Of a stretch of DNA of 64,000 nt, positions 45,801 through 58,183 are shown piece by piece; within the stretch, counting starts at the first letter, position 1; each line of letters opens with the position of its first letter. Origin of the DNA: Rhizophlyctis rosea (lineage: Eukaryota > Chytridiomycota > Chytridiomycetes > Rhizophlyctidales > Rhizophlyctidaceae). Both the position numbers and the translations under genes were made by a program. Below the pieces are notes generated by a model. The model did not search any database. It was not told the origin of the DNA and worked only from the letters and a program-made list of their open reading frames with translations. The stretch is from contig JADGJC010000136.1 of the NCBI GenBank assembly GCA_027596075.1, forward strand, positions 8,246 through 72,245, in the 5' to 3' direction.

Positions 45801-47600
45801 ATCAGCCGCGGCTTCGTGTTGTGGGAACAGGTTAAATATGCATACCTGACGTGCTGAGCAATGAGATGGATCATCCCCATGAACCTACAAAACCGTTAGT
45901 ACAAGCTCACTAATCAAGACTCGGTGTGCTGCCTACATTCGCAAACTCAACTCTTGATCGTCAATCAGAGGACAGTTTTGGGCAGCATCCTCAAATACTG
46001 ATGGGCGGTTGCTGGTTAGGGAACAACCTGTTCTGATCCGCAAAATGGAAAACTAACCTTGCTCAAGGAGGAACAGCCTCTCATTGGTCCTTATCAATAT
46101 CCGTAGCTTCAAGTAATATGCAGGCAGAAGGTCAGGACTTTCCTGCAATGACGTTTCAGTATTGATCGCGGTCGCAAAAATACACATTTAGTCATTACCC
46201 GTATGGCATCATTGATGCACTTCTCCGCCAGATCCAGCGATCCATTTGCAAAATGTGTCGATGCGAGATCCGTCAGCATCTCTGTCTGAAAAAGTTTTAG
46301 CATATCACGACAAGTGTCATTTGAATAGCAGGACGTTCAACCTTCAGGCCGAGCATATCCGCGCGTTGCAAAGTGTGTCCAGCGGCGTCGGTATCGAAAA
46401 GCGCTAGAGCCATATTGAACCACTGTATCCGATCGGTCGTCTTTTCTGCGATCTTTCCGCAGCTCGCGCATATTCGTACTATCATACTGGACTGGAGTGT
46501 ATATTGTCAATCATCGATGAGGGTGTGAACCAGAATTGGAGATCAAAACACACGCCTCCTTTTCCGTCAAATACTCCAATGCATCGGGGCTCTTAGCGTC
46601 ATTCATCAGTCGAAAGGCCACCGCGGATCTTGACTTTTTCCATTCCTTCAAGTCCGCGCATCAAAACCTCGGCCTTGACGGGTTGTAAATGAACAAGTAA
46701 ACAAACATACCCGCTCCGCTCGATGTGACAACAGAATGGACATCAATACCACACGCTCCGCGGGACTAACGTCCGGAAGATTGCTTTGATCTTGTTGCAG
46801 CTGGTGGGGCAGGTTAGTCAGATGTCACAAACGGAAGAGGTTGATTGATGGCATACTTTTTGAGCTTTATCATAGAACGTCTCGGCCTTATCGAGATCTC
46901 CGGCATCTAAAAAAGTGTGAGGAAGTTGGCATCATCTCGCAGCCGAACTCCAGGGTAACGTACCAACCCATGCCTTCCCAACTTTTATGGACAGGCTCAT
47001 CAGCTTCCTATTCGCTGTAGTATACTTCATCAGGAACCATGCCATCAGCACCATCACAAAACAGCGTATGATAGCTCACTTCGTGCATCCTCGATGCCTT
47101 GCGCGGCTCGCTCCAAGAATTGATATGCAACTTCCCTCACTGATACAAAGCGCTAGCATTCAGTACATGTGATGAAACCCACATGCATCCATAAATACTC
47201 ACAAGCCGCGATAGCTCTCTTCCAAGCAGACTCCACAACTTGCCCCGTACGCCGTTGGACCGACTCGTTCCATAATTTGACACCTGTTCAATAATCACAC
47301 ATCAGAACCTAGCGCAACAATCTCAGCACAACGCATTCCACAAACCTATCTCATCCATCCTATTAGCCCACCCCTGCCCCTCCCCATCACCAACGTCTCG
47401 AAAACCATCAACTATCCGCGACAACTCTGCACATGTCGATACGACGGTGTCCGTTTCATCGTTTTTGGCGGTATGTATGGTATTGAAGAGGTCTGAGTAG
47501 TGCCAAAGAAAGTATTAGTGAGCTTCTAAAGCGGTTGGATATCGCATGAGAAAGAAAACAGACCCTGAACCCTGTCCAAAGAAGCGACGCCAGCTAACAT
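42887..47600 (-). CDS. SPO22: Meiotic TPR protein SPO22/ZIP4/TEX11-like
   Basis: About a dozen or more short exons spread over 4.7 kb. The start model is ATG 47600 (MLAGVASLDRVQ) spliced to DLFNTIHTAKNDETDTVVST. Then come VKLWNESVQRRTGQVVESAW (the conserved LWN of the SPO22 domain), helical-repeat stretches (CGKIAEKTTDRIQWFNMALA, TEMLTDLASTHFANGSLDLA, LDLLFQTTWNLAISAATTGN-type segments), and the family's C-terminal signature YPEEEINWLMITAW near 43330. The last exon has ANARSWCELALSFGEFV and ends at 42887. ZIP4/SPO22 scaffolds class I crossover factors on the synaptonemal complex in meiosis. Its presence suggests this fungus is capable of sex. Exact internal junctions were not all resolved. 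Confidence 0.75.
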
Positions 47601-48183
47601 CGGACGTTGATGATCTTTCCGACACGTATATGATGTGGATGATATATTTGAGGCGTTTCCTCCTGATTGAGTGCAACTAAAGAGTGTCACGATGGTTTCG
47701 ACTGAAGTATGTTTTGTCCTGTTTCGAAATGTCTGCGTGGGAAAGGGTGGGTGGGGAATACACTGGGTTGGGGAGATGGTGTTGTTTGCTTATGGGAGGC
47801 ACAGTAAATTGACCCAGCCACATCACCGATCCCATCTAATTACCCACCCTCCTTCAAACCTTTCTCTTCATGTACTTCAATGTCAAATAGCAGGGTATTG
47901 AACGCACTCAGATGCCCATGAACAAGCCAATGTAGATGCTATCAATCTTGGTATATTGTACTCAGACGCGAAATTATGTATAAGTATTTATCAACGTGAT
48001 GCAACCTATAGTAACCCTCCGTGCCGACAACTTTGCTGGTTTCCTCCAACAACTTTGCTGGTTCCCTCCAACGACAACAAATGGACTAACACTGATACTC
48101 CTGACCATACGCATCCCCCACCAACCCACACCACATCCGGCCAAAGTCATCGATACACAATCCCACCGACCCATCCATCCCAG
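47601..48183. other. Intergenic
   Basis: 5' flank of the SPO22-like gene and 3' flank of the fusion gene. A direct repeat, AACTTTGCTGGTT(T/C)CCTCCAAC, occurs twice in a row at about 48029-48072. Nothing coding is supported. Confidence 0.5.
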
Positions 48184-51100
48184 TCACAACCTAACGCGCA
48201 AAAACCGGTCCCGGTCTGCCAACATTTCCGGCGGAATATGGAGAATCGAGGACAGAAGGAACGGCTTCTTATCGGCAACAGCTTGTTCGATGGCAGCGTG
48301 AGCCTCAAGACAGGCCTGTTGAAATTGTTTGGCATTCGTTGTGGCCGCAGCGACGTTGTTGTTGTATTGCTTGGGATCCAGGACGATGAGGGGCACGTCA
48401 CCCGCATTTTTGAGACGTGGTCGGCGTTCCCAGTGGACCGAGCGTGCGTCAAAAATGTAAGGTCGTCGGACTTGCACGGCCCGCGTAGCGTAGTCGAATG
48501 AGTTCCCAAAAAATTTGAAGAATCCCATCACGATACTCCCGAGACTCTGCCCCTGTAGAGTTTCCCGCGAATGGCGCAGATATGCCGCACAAAGGATGAT
48601 GGAGCAAAATCCCGTGATACCCCCTGTGCCGCTCAACCCACTGATATCCAACCAAAGCTTAATCAACATAACAATGGGCGCCAACTGCCTTTCCTCCGCC
48701 AACAACTTCTTCACCGCCTCGGAACCTTGGATTCCACTCATATTGTTGAATGTCGCGTCAATATGAAGCCCGCTGTGGTCGTCAACGAGCTTCAGGACCG
48801 GACAATATGACTTCAAAATCGGGTTAAAGGTTCCCTGACGCGCAAGAGCCTTGAACGCTGGCGAGTAGCTAGCAAGACCATTATGCGCGACATCGTACGC
48901 ATCGAGCCCATAGTCATCCCCGCCATCCCGACGGATCACCAGATCCAAATCGCCCGTCGGCAAGTATAGCCTGTTGGAGTACGAACCGAATGCGCCAACC
49001 ATGACGCTCGGACCCAGCGACCTGCCATAGAAGGCGATGACACGGCCTCGCTTCTCATGCTCGCCATCAGTAGGTTTGATGTAAGCATAATACGCCTCAA
49101 GCTCCAATGTCAGATGATCCACCGTGCCCTTGTCGCTGTGTATGTCCACTCCCGCCAAAAACGGACACCGCTGCACAGCATCACGAATGTTCTTCTCCTT
49201 CTCAATCTTCCGCCGCAAAAGGTCTAACGTCTTCGCCCTCGTCACCTCCGCCGCATCCGCCACGCCCTCCGTCCGTGTTCCCTTCAATTGAGGATTGTCA
49301 TCTGCCGTTCCATCGCCGTTTACTGAGTTCAGGACCTTGAAGCGACGGTTATGAATCCGCATGAACGGCAAGATGAGGTGTACGCCGATCGAACTTTGAC
49401 AGAGGGTATCTAACACGTTTGGCAGAACGGACAGAATCGACGGAGACAAATTGATGGTCGCCAAGATGTCGAGCAATGTCTGGGGGAGGCCGAGTTCACA
49501 GAGACGGCCGATAAACGGAGCATCATCTTGGATGAAAGCGATCAATAGGTTTACCGCTATGAAACATATCAGTATGGCATTGACATCAGTAAGAGGAATA
49601 AGATTTGCCCATACCTGACACAAATAACCGCGAGCTTGGCGCAACGGCCCCTTGGAGTAGAATGCGAAGTAGACAGTTCGGCAATGGTGTGTACAGCAGT
49701 ATCAATCTTCTCAATGATGGACAATTTTGATTGATGATAATGCGGGTGAGGATCTCTAGGAAGAAAATGACCCGTTCTTCACCCGCGCCATCCTCCGATG
49801 CACGTTTGTACGCTTCCGTTACCGAGTCCTGAGTGCGCTTTCAGAGCTGTGGGCGAGGCAATGGTACGCAAGTTACCGACCTGAATCAGCCGAACAACAC
49901 ACCGCAATCCATCAGCATGAACGCAAGAAACGAGAGCTTCTTCACATCCGAAGAGGATGTTGTCCATCATTGCGACGGTTTTGGTGATGACCTAAATGGT
50001 TATTGCAAAGGAATGAGCAACCACATCGTAACATTCACGTAGATTCAAAATTTTCACCTTGATCTGGCTTTCCCTCCGATTATCCAACAAATGAATCAAA
50101 GTAGGAACCAGCCCCGCAGAAACAAGCATCGTCCCGCCAGTCTGAGTCGCGCAAAGTCGCGAAATGAACCCGAACAATGAATCCACGTATTGTGCGGGTA
50201 CTGTGCATTCTGCATGAAGACAGTTCAGCTGTCGAACATCGTAGAAGGGTGAAACATACCATCTTTATCCATCTCCGTCAGGGCATTCCTCAAACTGTAC
50301 ATCAAGATCCGGTGGTTGGCAGATGCGTTGATCGGCGTGAGCACTTCTGAAAGTTTTGTGTGGTGGCTGGAGATGCTGTCCAGGGCGTGAAGGGCGGCGA
50401 TTCGAAAATCCTAATTTCAACGCGGCCCGATCAGATAAATTCGATCTCCATGAGATAAAAGGAATGGGCGGTACATACGTAGCCCACTTCTTTCGCCGAA
50501 CACAGATCCGCCAGCTTCTGCACCAGATCCGGTTCGTGCAGGAGGATCTTGTTCTGAGCAATGTCTTCCGAGACCAGAATTGCTAGAATCACATGTCAGT
50601 ACCAATCGGGTGTCGCTGGGTGCACGAGTAACGAACCTAATACAGCAATAGCATTCATCCGGCTAAGCAACAACTTCTTCCTCTCCTGCGAATCCGCCAA
50701 CCCAAAAGCGACCCTGACCCGCTGATAAAGCGCAAACCGATGCGCGTCAGGCACGTCGTGCTTCTCAACAAGTTCCTTATACAAATCCCGACTGCTCTTC
50801 CCAGACTCCATCACGTTATTGACGTTGATGGTGATCAGCCCATGTAGAGTCGTTTTGGTCGTGTTCCGGTAGAACCGGTACGTGACGGAGGGCCATTCGA
50901 GCGATAGCTCGACCTTTCCGGCGGCGAGTTGGGTGAACGAGACGGAGAAGTATTTTGGGCCCCAGTGTTGTGCGAGGGTTATGAGACGGTCTTGCGAGGT
51001 GCCGAATGCGGTGCGGAGCGATCTTTGGTTGTGCATTTGTTGGGCGGAGCGGAAGAGGAGGCGGAGGGAGGCGTTTAGGACGTCGAGGTCTGAAGTGTGC

Positions 51101-51708
51101 ATCAGGATCAATAGATGCTGTGATTTTGAGAGACGCAGGGGTTAGTCATTTTCCGAATCCCGGACGAGATTGCGTCAAACTGCCCGGCATGCGTTCCCCA
51201 TCGCCTCTCTCGCATTCAACACCGCCCCCCATCCCTCTCTCTCCCAAAACCATCCAAAAACAACAAAACCCACCTCATGAGAACAATTCAAATTCCTATT
51301 CGTACAATTCTCCATCAAAACCGTTCGAAACTCCAAAATCGCCATAACAGCCTCTTTATCCTCCTGCGAAAATTCCCTCTCTTGCACACGATTCAAATCA
51401 TATTCCTTCACCAACTCCTCCAGGATGCTGTCAAAGTAATTGAGAACACCGACCCAGTGGAAGAGATCGGTTTTGGGGTAACACCATGGCTGGAGGGAGG
51501 CGACAACGTGGACGAGTTGAGATTTGGGTAACGACACCATGGATAGGATCAGAGTTTTCAAACCCTCGGGCTGATGGCAAGATGAGCAGTTAGTGCCCCG
51601 ACTTTTGTGGATGAAAGAGGCCAAGTGATCAACGCGGTCGCTGCGTGGTTGCCGCGATCTGCCGAAACTTACCAGTTCCGTGAACGACTGGCTGCACCGT
51701 TCAGACAT
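48184..51708 (-). CDS. HUWE1/TOM1 N-terminus fused to TRF4-type poly(A) polymerase
   Basis: Starts at ATG 51708 with a 36-bp exon, joined to 51570-51274. The 5' exons read as the N-terminus of the giant HECT ligase HUWE1/TOM1: PWCYPKTDLFHWVGVLNYFD, then the DUF908 stretch LMHTSDLDVLNASLRLLFRS, HWGPKYFSVSFTQLAAGK and DUF913-like segments. The last exon begins in DUF913 (VNLLIAFIQDDAPFIGRLCE, LPNVLDTLCQSSIG) and without a stop or gap passes into a TRF4/PAPD5-type nucleotidyltransferase: GSYSNRLYLPTGDLDLVI with the catalytic D-x-D, the third Asp in LHIDATFNN, LIKLWLDISGLSGTGGI, and the PAP-associated LGSIVMGFFKFFGNSFDYAT. No HECT domain follows. TRF4 enzymes add short A tails to nuclear RNAs for exosome decay. 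The fused scaffold suggests a protein-binding armadillo-like arm on such an enzyme. The fusion function is inferred. Confidence 0.8.
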
Positions 51709-52572
51709 TATGGCAGCCGTTGGCCGTTGTGCGAAGGGATAGGCTTCAAGTAGAGTGAACAAGTAACACGCTTGAACTCGCGCTCGTGCGGATTAAGTAA
51801 GTTGGCTATTGGGTTGCTTTTGCAGGAAAAGATTGGGAGATGGGTATCAAGTAAATTCAAGTTGAGTGTTGCAGCTTTGCAGTGTGCTTTGGTGTCCGTG
51901 TCCGAGACAGCCGGCCAATTCAATTTGTCCGTGTAGCCGATGTAATTCCAGCCAGGACCAAATCGAATCTAGCCAATTGTGGGTCATTGTTTGTCACTAT
52001 CCAAGCCCCAGTCCGATGACTTGATGATCACCTGAATCAATCACTAGCACCAGTGCTCCACAGAGTCCACACATTTTCCCAACTTCGCTCTTTTTTCCTT
52101 TCCCATGGGCCATAACTTCCCAGCCTTCTTCCTCTCTACACCTAAACGGCGACGCTTTACAACGACCCGCAAGCAATCCAGGTGACGTGGTGTTGTGTTT
52201 GCTTTGTTTTCCGTCTCGTGAGCTGTTGGTAACTACTCGCTGCTTGGAGCACAACGCTGAAATACCAAAGGTGATGTGCCCGTTCGCTGTTTGCAATCTG
52301 CTGCCATAGACAGTGACTACTTTTGCCTTTCTCAGAGCCACGGCCGTCACGGCGAAGTAGAAGCGGAACTGAAAGACTATAAGCCACGAATACCCTCAAA
52401 AAGAGTGCAAGACCAAGTAAACCAAGTCCATGGACCAGCGTTCATGGCTGGCGTTAGCGTTGCACCGCCCTCCATATTCGCGCTGCGTCACCGTCGACCT
52501 TTTTGGTCACAAACTGTACACCGGCTCCGAGGGGTCGGATCAGGAAGGATGTTGCGGGGCTGGGAAGTGTCA

Positions 52573-52609
52573 TTCAGGCCGAAACGACCGTTACAGCCGG
52601 TGGCTCCTC
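52573..52609 (-). repeat. Dispersed repeat copy 1
   Basis: Plus strand has TTCAGGCCGAAACGACCGTT then ACAGCCGGTGGCTCCTC. Read on the minus strand it gives GATGCNGRFGLN. Related copies lie at 59453-59490 and 60989-61027. Confidence 0.7.
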
Positions 52610-53220
52610 TACGGGGGTGCAAAGTCTCTTTTAGCAAAAGCGCCTGCTGGTTTTTGCTCGTGTGGTTTCCACCCACACAAAACACACTTTTTGCTCTGGT
52701 CTTTTGAGAATCGCCTCATGTGCGAGAAGGGTTCGTAGCCCTTACAGAGCTTTCTGGTTCGACATCACCAAAGATACTGCTTTCAATATTGGATAAGGCA
52801 TGGTTCGCCATCCGAGTTTTCGTTCATCCGAATAAGTTCATAACTGTGGTCCTCTTTCATAGACATAGCTTGCACAACCGCATGCACTCCCTCATCCATC
52901 CGCATGGACCTTCTTCGCCCATCAAATGACCGGATGGCAATGCACAACTGCTTCATCCACCACACGCAACGTCGACCCCCTACCTAATACTTCACATTAA
53001 TCGGCTAATTGCCAATAGAAACTCGAAAACAGCCCCGCCCCAATCGACATCCGCCTTCCAACCTTCCCACGCTCGTCAAGTCCCCCCTCCTTACTAAAGA
53101 ACAATGAAAATAAAGGGCAGAGGAGAAGAAAATATAACGCCTTGCATCACCCTCCACACTCGCGCCGAAGCCGTCATAGCTCAGACTTCCTCCTCAGCAT
53201 TCCCGCCACCTTTCGACCAA

Positions 53221-53430
53221 GATCTGGGATGGATGTTGCGGGAGGCCCTGTGTCATGCAGGCCAGAAAAGTCCATTCCAGGCGGGGGCTAGAAGTCTCGT
53301 TCTCGTTATTTGTTCGTAGAGTTTATCCATGCATCCTCCCTCTCTTGATTATGCTCTGGTCTTTTTGAGAGTCGCATACCCTCGTGGGTTGCAAGAAGGG
53401 TTCGAAGCCCTTACAGAGCATTGGGAATGT
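53221..53430. repeat. Second copy of a 52.5-kb repeat
   Basis: Matches parts of 52540-52760, with conserved blocks at both ends (GGATGTTGCGG; TTCGAAGCCCTTACAGAGC) and a diverged middle. The copies are in the same orientation, about 0.65-0.7 kb apart. Confidence 0.6.
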
Positions 53431-53765
53431 GGTTGCGGGGATGGTCCATGGACCGCAAGATGGCCTATATCTGTAAATTTGATGCGTGAGACTTACTGTT
53501 TGTTGTGATAGTGGTCATTATTTCCATCATACTAGGGCTGTAGGCAAATTGATGGTTCATTACTATATTGGGAATTTCAAAAATGTGTGTAAGGACCCTC
53601 CCTCTGACTCACGATGACGTGCCCAAGGCACAAACTCTCGGACATGGTCGGACTTTCACAACTCGAACATATTATCATCCGGACAACTCTCATAATTCTG
53701 AGCATTCTGGTATTACACACATTTGCGCTCTGGTGCTTCATCCCTCCCATACGTACGCCACATCC

Positions 53766-56700
53766 CTACTTTCCCGGCACAAGACTCTTCTGCCTTCCAC
53801 CCATCCTCCCTGCTAAATTGGTTATGCTTCGCTGTTGACTTCCCATCCTTTTACTACGCTGGTTCTTTCCCGCTGCTCCCGAGGCATGTGCAGAGGCGTG
53901 TGTTGACGTAGCCTTCGGTGCTTCACTCGCAGTACCACCGCCTCCTGTTGCGGATGGTGGCAGTGCCTCCCCAAACGCACTTTCATCATCGGGGTTAACT
54001 CCACTAACTCTCCGACTAACTGCCGCACTAACATTACTCCCAATCCCCGTCATCGAAGCTCCCAACCCCCCTTTCTCCATCGGTGTCGGTGTCACGCTAC
54101 TACTGCCCCCTGACACGTCCTCCATCGATGCATGGGTGCTGCCGCCAGCGATGGGGGGTTCGTGGTACGCCGGCATGCCGTGATGCATGTTTTCGATTTT
54201 CTCGCGCATGGAGAGGGAGGAGGATTTTGAGGGGGTTTTTGTTAGTGGGGCGGGGTCGGGGGTGTCGTCTTCGGTGGTGGGTGGTGGGGGGAGGGGTGTG
54301 GGTGGTGGGGACTGGGGCAGGGGGAGCGCCGAGGCGAGGTGGAGGGGTGCTGGGTCGGAGTAGCTTCCGTCTGGTGTGGGAAAACCATTGTTAATGCGAC
54401 ACGTTAATGATAAGAAAGATAATGCAACAAACAAAACACTTCAAAACTCACCCTGTCCCTCCCCAACCCAACAAACCCCAACCCAATAACTCCCACCCTC
54501 CACTAACCCCTCCACATCCACGTCACCACCAGGAACGGGACCAGCGACCAGCGCTGCGTCTCGCATGTCTTTTCTTTTTCCTGCAATGACTTTACATCCC
54601 ACGATCGGGGGTGAGGAGTCTGATGGTGGGTAAGGCGGGAGGTGTATCCGTGCACTTGTCGGTGTAAGGACTGTGATGGAAGGTGTGGGAGGTGTGGGGA
54701 GCATGACGTCTGGGCGAATCAGGAAGTGATGTGAGGTTGAAAATAAGTTGTGGCAAAGCGTAGCGTAAACGCTCCGCAAGCAAAGTTTCAAAAAATGACA
54801 TAGAACCAACATAGCTACTTTGCCTTACCTAACCGAACCCCCTCACTCCCCACACTCCTCTCACTCCACCCCTTCCCATTCCTCGCCTCAACATAAAACA
54901 CATACGTCTCCCCCTGCAGCAACCCTTCGATTACATGCGCTACCTCGCCTGATGCATTTACTCCCGTGGCGGGGATTTCGGTGACTTCGGAAGTGTCGCC
55001 TGAACGGGTTGTGGTTATTCGGTAAGATTGAACGTCAGACCCGCCGTTTGGTGGACAGGAAGAGTAGAGTTGTATGGACGTTGAGGAGAGTTTTTTTATG
55101 TGGGGTTTTGTGGGGGTTGAGGGGGGGATGTCTGTGTAAGGGAGGGGTGTGGTTAGAGACGGGTTTTTGATGCCGGATTACCAATTCATAAAAAGCACCA
55201 ACAACGGACAGAACCCCTCCCCTGTGGTCCCTACACCCACTCAACCAATTGCTCCCGTAAACCCGATATTGACACTCACCAATAACAACCCCCTCACTCC
55301 ACCCACTCGCCTCCCCAACACCCATCACATTCTCCGCCCTAACCCGGAAATAATGCATCACACCCATCCGGGGCGCCTCATACAAGAATTCCACTCCCTC
55401 CCCACCCTCATCTCTCTCCGGACTCCGTCCCCGTAGACTATCGACACTCGTCCCCCTCTCGCTTTCTCGTGTTGAAGTGCGGGTGCGCCGGGAACGAGTG
55501 TTCCGGACTAGGACGTCGGCGATGAAGGATTCGTCGGTGTGGGATGGGTGGCTTGAGTGGTAGATTCGGTATTTTCGGATGCGGGAGTGCGGGGTTGGTG
55601 TGGGGAAAGAGGGCGGTGGGGGCATGTGGAGGAGGAGGGTTGGGGGATTTGTGTGGGGAATTGGTGTTGGGGGTGGGGGTGCAGGTGGGAGGGCGTCTAG
55701 GGAAGTGGTGTGAGTGCTTTGAAAAGAAGGGATCTTACATTTTGCGAGATGGGAATGTGGAAGGTTAAAATACTCACCAACCAATATACTCGCAACATCC
55801 GACGGAGGCCCATCCACATCCGCACACCCCGCAACAACCTGGAAATAATACACCTTCCCAGGATCCAACCCCACCACCGTGACACAATGACTCTTTCCAG
55901 GTATTTTCACCCTACTTCCTTCCTTGCCCCCCCCAACAACCCTATCACCCTCCCTCTTCCCCTCATCATCCTCACTTTCCGCCCTCTTATGCACTCCCGC
56001 GTCGCTGCCACCCGTTGCCTTCCGAGTTCGTTTAGGTTTGCCTTCTTCCTTTTTCACGCCTTCGATTTCGACATGTACGGTGCGCACGTTTTCTACCATG
56101 GCTGGGTCGTCGGAGCATAGGAGGGTTATTCGGGTGAATTCGTATTCTTTTTCGGGTGGGTGGGGTGGAGGTGATGTGGTGGGGGGTTGTGAAGTTTGGT
56201 CGGATGGTGCGGGGTGGGAGGAACCTCCTTCCCATCGGTCTGGAATGGTGATTTGGACGTCGACGGTTGTGGAGTTTGTGAGAGTTGGGTGTGGGGTGGA
56301 GAGGGTTGGGAGTTTATCTGTGCATGTGGGATGTAGTATTGACGAGGACATAAGCAACAGAAATGATGATGACTTGTTACGGAGAGCAATTGAGTAGATA
56401 GCGTAACGGCATGCTGTTGGACAACGAACCATATATCTCCGCTCTTCTTCTAGCCTCACTCTCCTCCTTCTTCCGTTTCGCACAGCTCCGACATATTCCG
56501 TCGGATTGGCGGTGAACGGCGTTGTAGCGGTAAATCGACAAGGAGGCGATTTCCTTGTCTTTGTCCTGTTTGCAAATAGCGATTTCATACATTAGCTCGG
56601 ACTCGCAACTGCACTTTTCATTACCCATTTCTCTTGGGCGGCAAATTGGGTGATGAGATTGAATAGCGTAGAGACTATGGCTACCTTGATAGCGTCCTCC

Positions 56701-58183
56701 AGCTGCTCCACCTTCTCCTGCAGCGTGGTATTCTCCGCCTCCAGGTTGTGCATTCGCCCCCGCAGATGTCGGTTATCAGTTGACAGGTTCTTCTCCAATA
56801 ATGATGCGCGTTTCGTTGCTTCCTGTGCACTACGCATCAGTACAATCTGTTCCTCATGCTCTCATGTGCATTGCCAAACAGCCCCCACATCTACATCGTC
56901 AATTGGTCCCATGCCACCTTCCGCAAAGCACATATTCACAACCCCAACCGAACCCACCTCAGCAGCCCTCTCAGCCTTCTCCTTCTCACTCTTCATGGCC
57001 TCTTTCTCCCTCTCCAGGTTCTCCTTCTGCTTCAACCCTTCGTCCTCCACAAGCTTTTGCAGTTTTGTCACCTGTTCTCGCATGCGTCGCTTTTCTTCGC
57101 CGAGGTGTCGGATGTGTCGAGCGTCGGTGGAGAGTTGGGCGAAGTAGAGTTTTAGTTTGTGCTGTTGTGAGAAGGTGATTGGTGTGGGTTTGCAATGTGA
57201 GGACGATGAAAGATTGGAGTGAGTTACAAAACATGGAAGCTGCACCTACCTTCAGGTTGGTGACTTCATCCCGAAGACCTTTGATGATTCGTGGTGCATC
57301 GTCGTCTTTGGTTTCAATCAACTCCAAATCACGCTGCTGCCGTCGTTCTACCTGATCATATGTATGTACAAAGAGCAATAGATCGTCAGCAGGGTGATAA
57401 TATCATTCGTATGTAATGTCGTCCTCGATGATCAATATTGAAGATGGGACGCCCACCTGCTTCAGTAGTGTGTTCTCGTGCCTGAGCTTCATCACCTCCA
57501 CCTCCCTCTCCTGCAGCAACCCTCTCAGCTTTTCGATTTGGGATAACGCTAAATTCGCCGGCACCATGGACTGCAGCATTGGATTCACATGTTGGTTTCG
57601 GATCTCCACTAAATGTTGATGACGTGCGTATGGATGTGTTGAGTGTACGGGAAAATGGCGTGATTCTTGATGTGGTGGTGTATCAATGTCCTGTGGGTCG
57701 TGAGCGTGGTCGTTGGGTGAGTCATGGATGTCAGCACTTCGTGCCATGCCTCCACGGGATGCGCCGGCGCTTGTTGTGTTGCGAGCGGTGGGATCTACAT
57801 AGGGAAGAAAGTTTGATTCTTGTGATTGATGCTGTGAGGATGGCGGCCGATTTGCGCCATTCGCAGATCCATATATTCTTTGGCGTGCTGCATCGTAGCC
57901 TTCTGGAGGAGCGTCTGCCACTGTGGCATGGTCGTATTGCATGGTTTTCCTGCATGCGATTCAATTTCAGTGGGATGGGGGAAACAAAAGACAGTGGGTA
58001 GAGCGGAGTTTTGTGAGTTCTGGTTGAGATTATGCATGTCTGGGTTTGATGGGGTCCCAATTTTCGGACAACTCGAGTTTCATCTGGTGAGGGTGGGACA
58101 CTGGCGTAGGGATGGAAGGACCCTCGAGCGGGGAGCGGTGGCACGGGTGGCACAGTGGTTTGATTACCCAATGAATGCGTCAT
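53766..58183 (-). CDS. Coiled-coil protein with four FN3 domains
   Basis: Multi-exon, probable start ATG 58183 (MTHSLGNQTTVPPVPPLP). The N-terminal half is disordered, then a long coiled coil built over several exons: LSQIEKLRGLLQEREVEVMK, RQQRDLELIETKDDDAPR, QVTKLQKLVEDEGLKQKENL and RMHNLEAENTTLQEKVEQLE. A CRSCAKRKKEESEARRRAE stretch precedes four FN3-like domains with the usual Y-x-F/V-x-V-x-A strand: KVYYFQVVAG, MHYFRVRAEN, ETYVFYVEARNGKGWSERS and a weaker fourth, GGSYWVGVCWVG. The last exon is a Ser/Thr/Gly-rich basic tail ending at 53766. Intracellular FN3 plus coiled coil suggests a cytoskeletal or scaffold role, inferred from architecture only. No family is recognised and not every splice site was fixed. 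Confidence 0.65.

Larger units (their letters stand above)
51709..53765. other. Intergenic with repeat copies
   Basis: Contains two related repeat copies, around 52524-52760 and 53221-53430. They share GATGTTGCGG, GTGTCAT(T)CAGGCC, GCTCTGGTCTTTTGAGA and AAGGGTTCG(T/A)AGCCCTTACAGAGC. The first also holds one copy of the dispersed element listed at 52573. No gene is supported. Confidence 0.5.

Noticed and set aside
48184..51708. Two separate genes (TOM1 fragment and TRF4) instead of one
   Set aside because: No stop, promoter-sized gap or ATG-led frame separates them; the DUF913-like and polymerase parts share one open exon. Kept as a refutation test.
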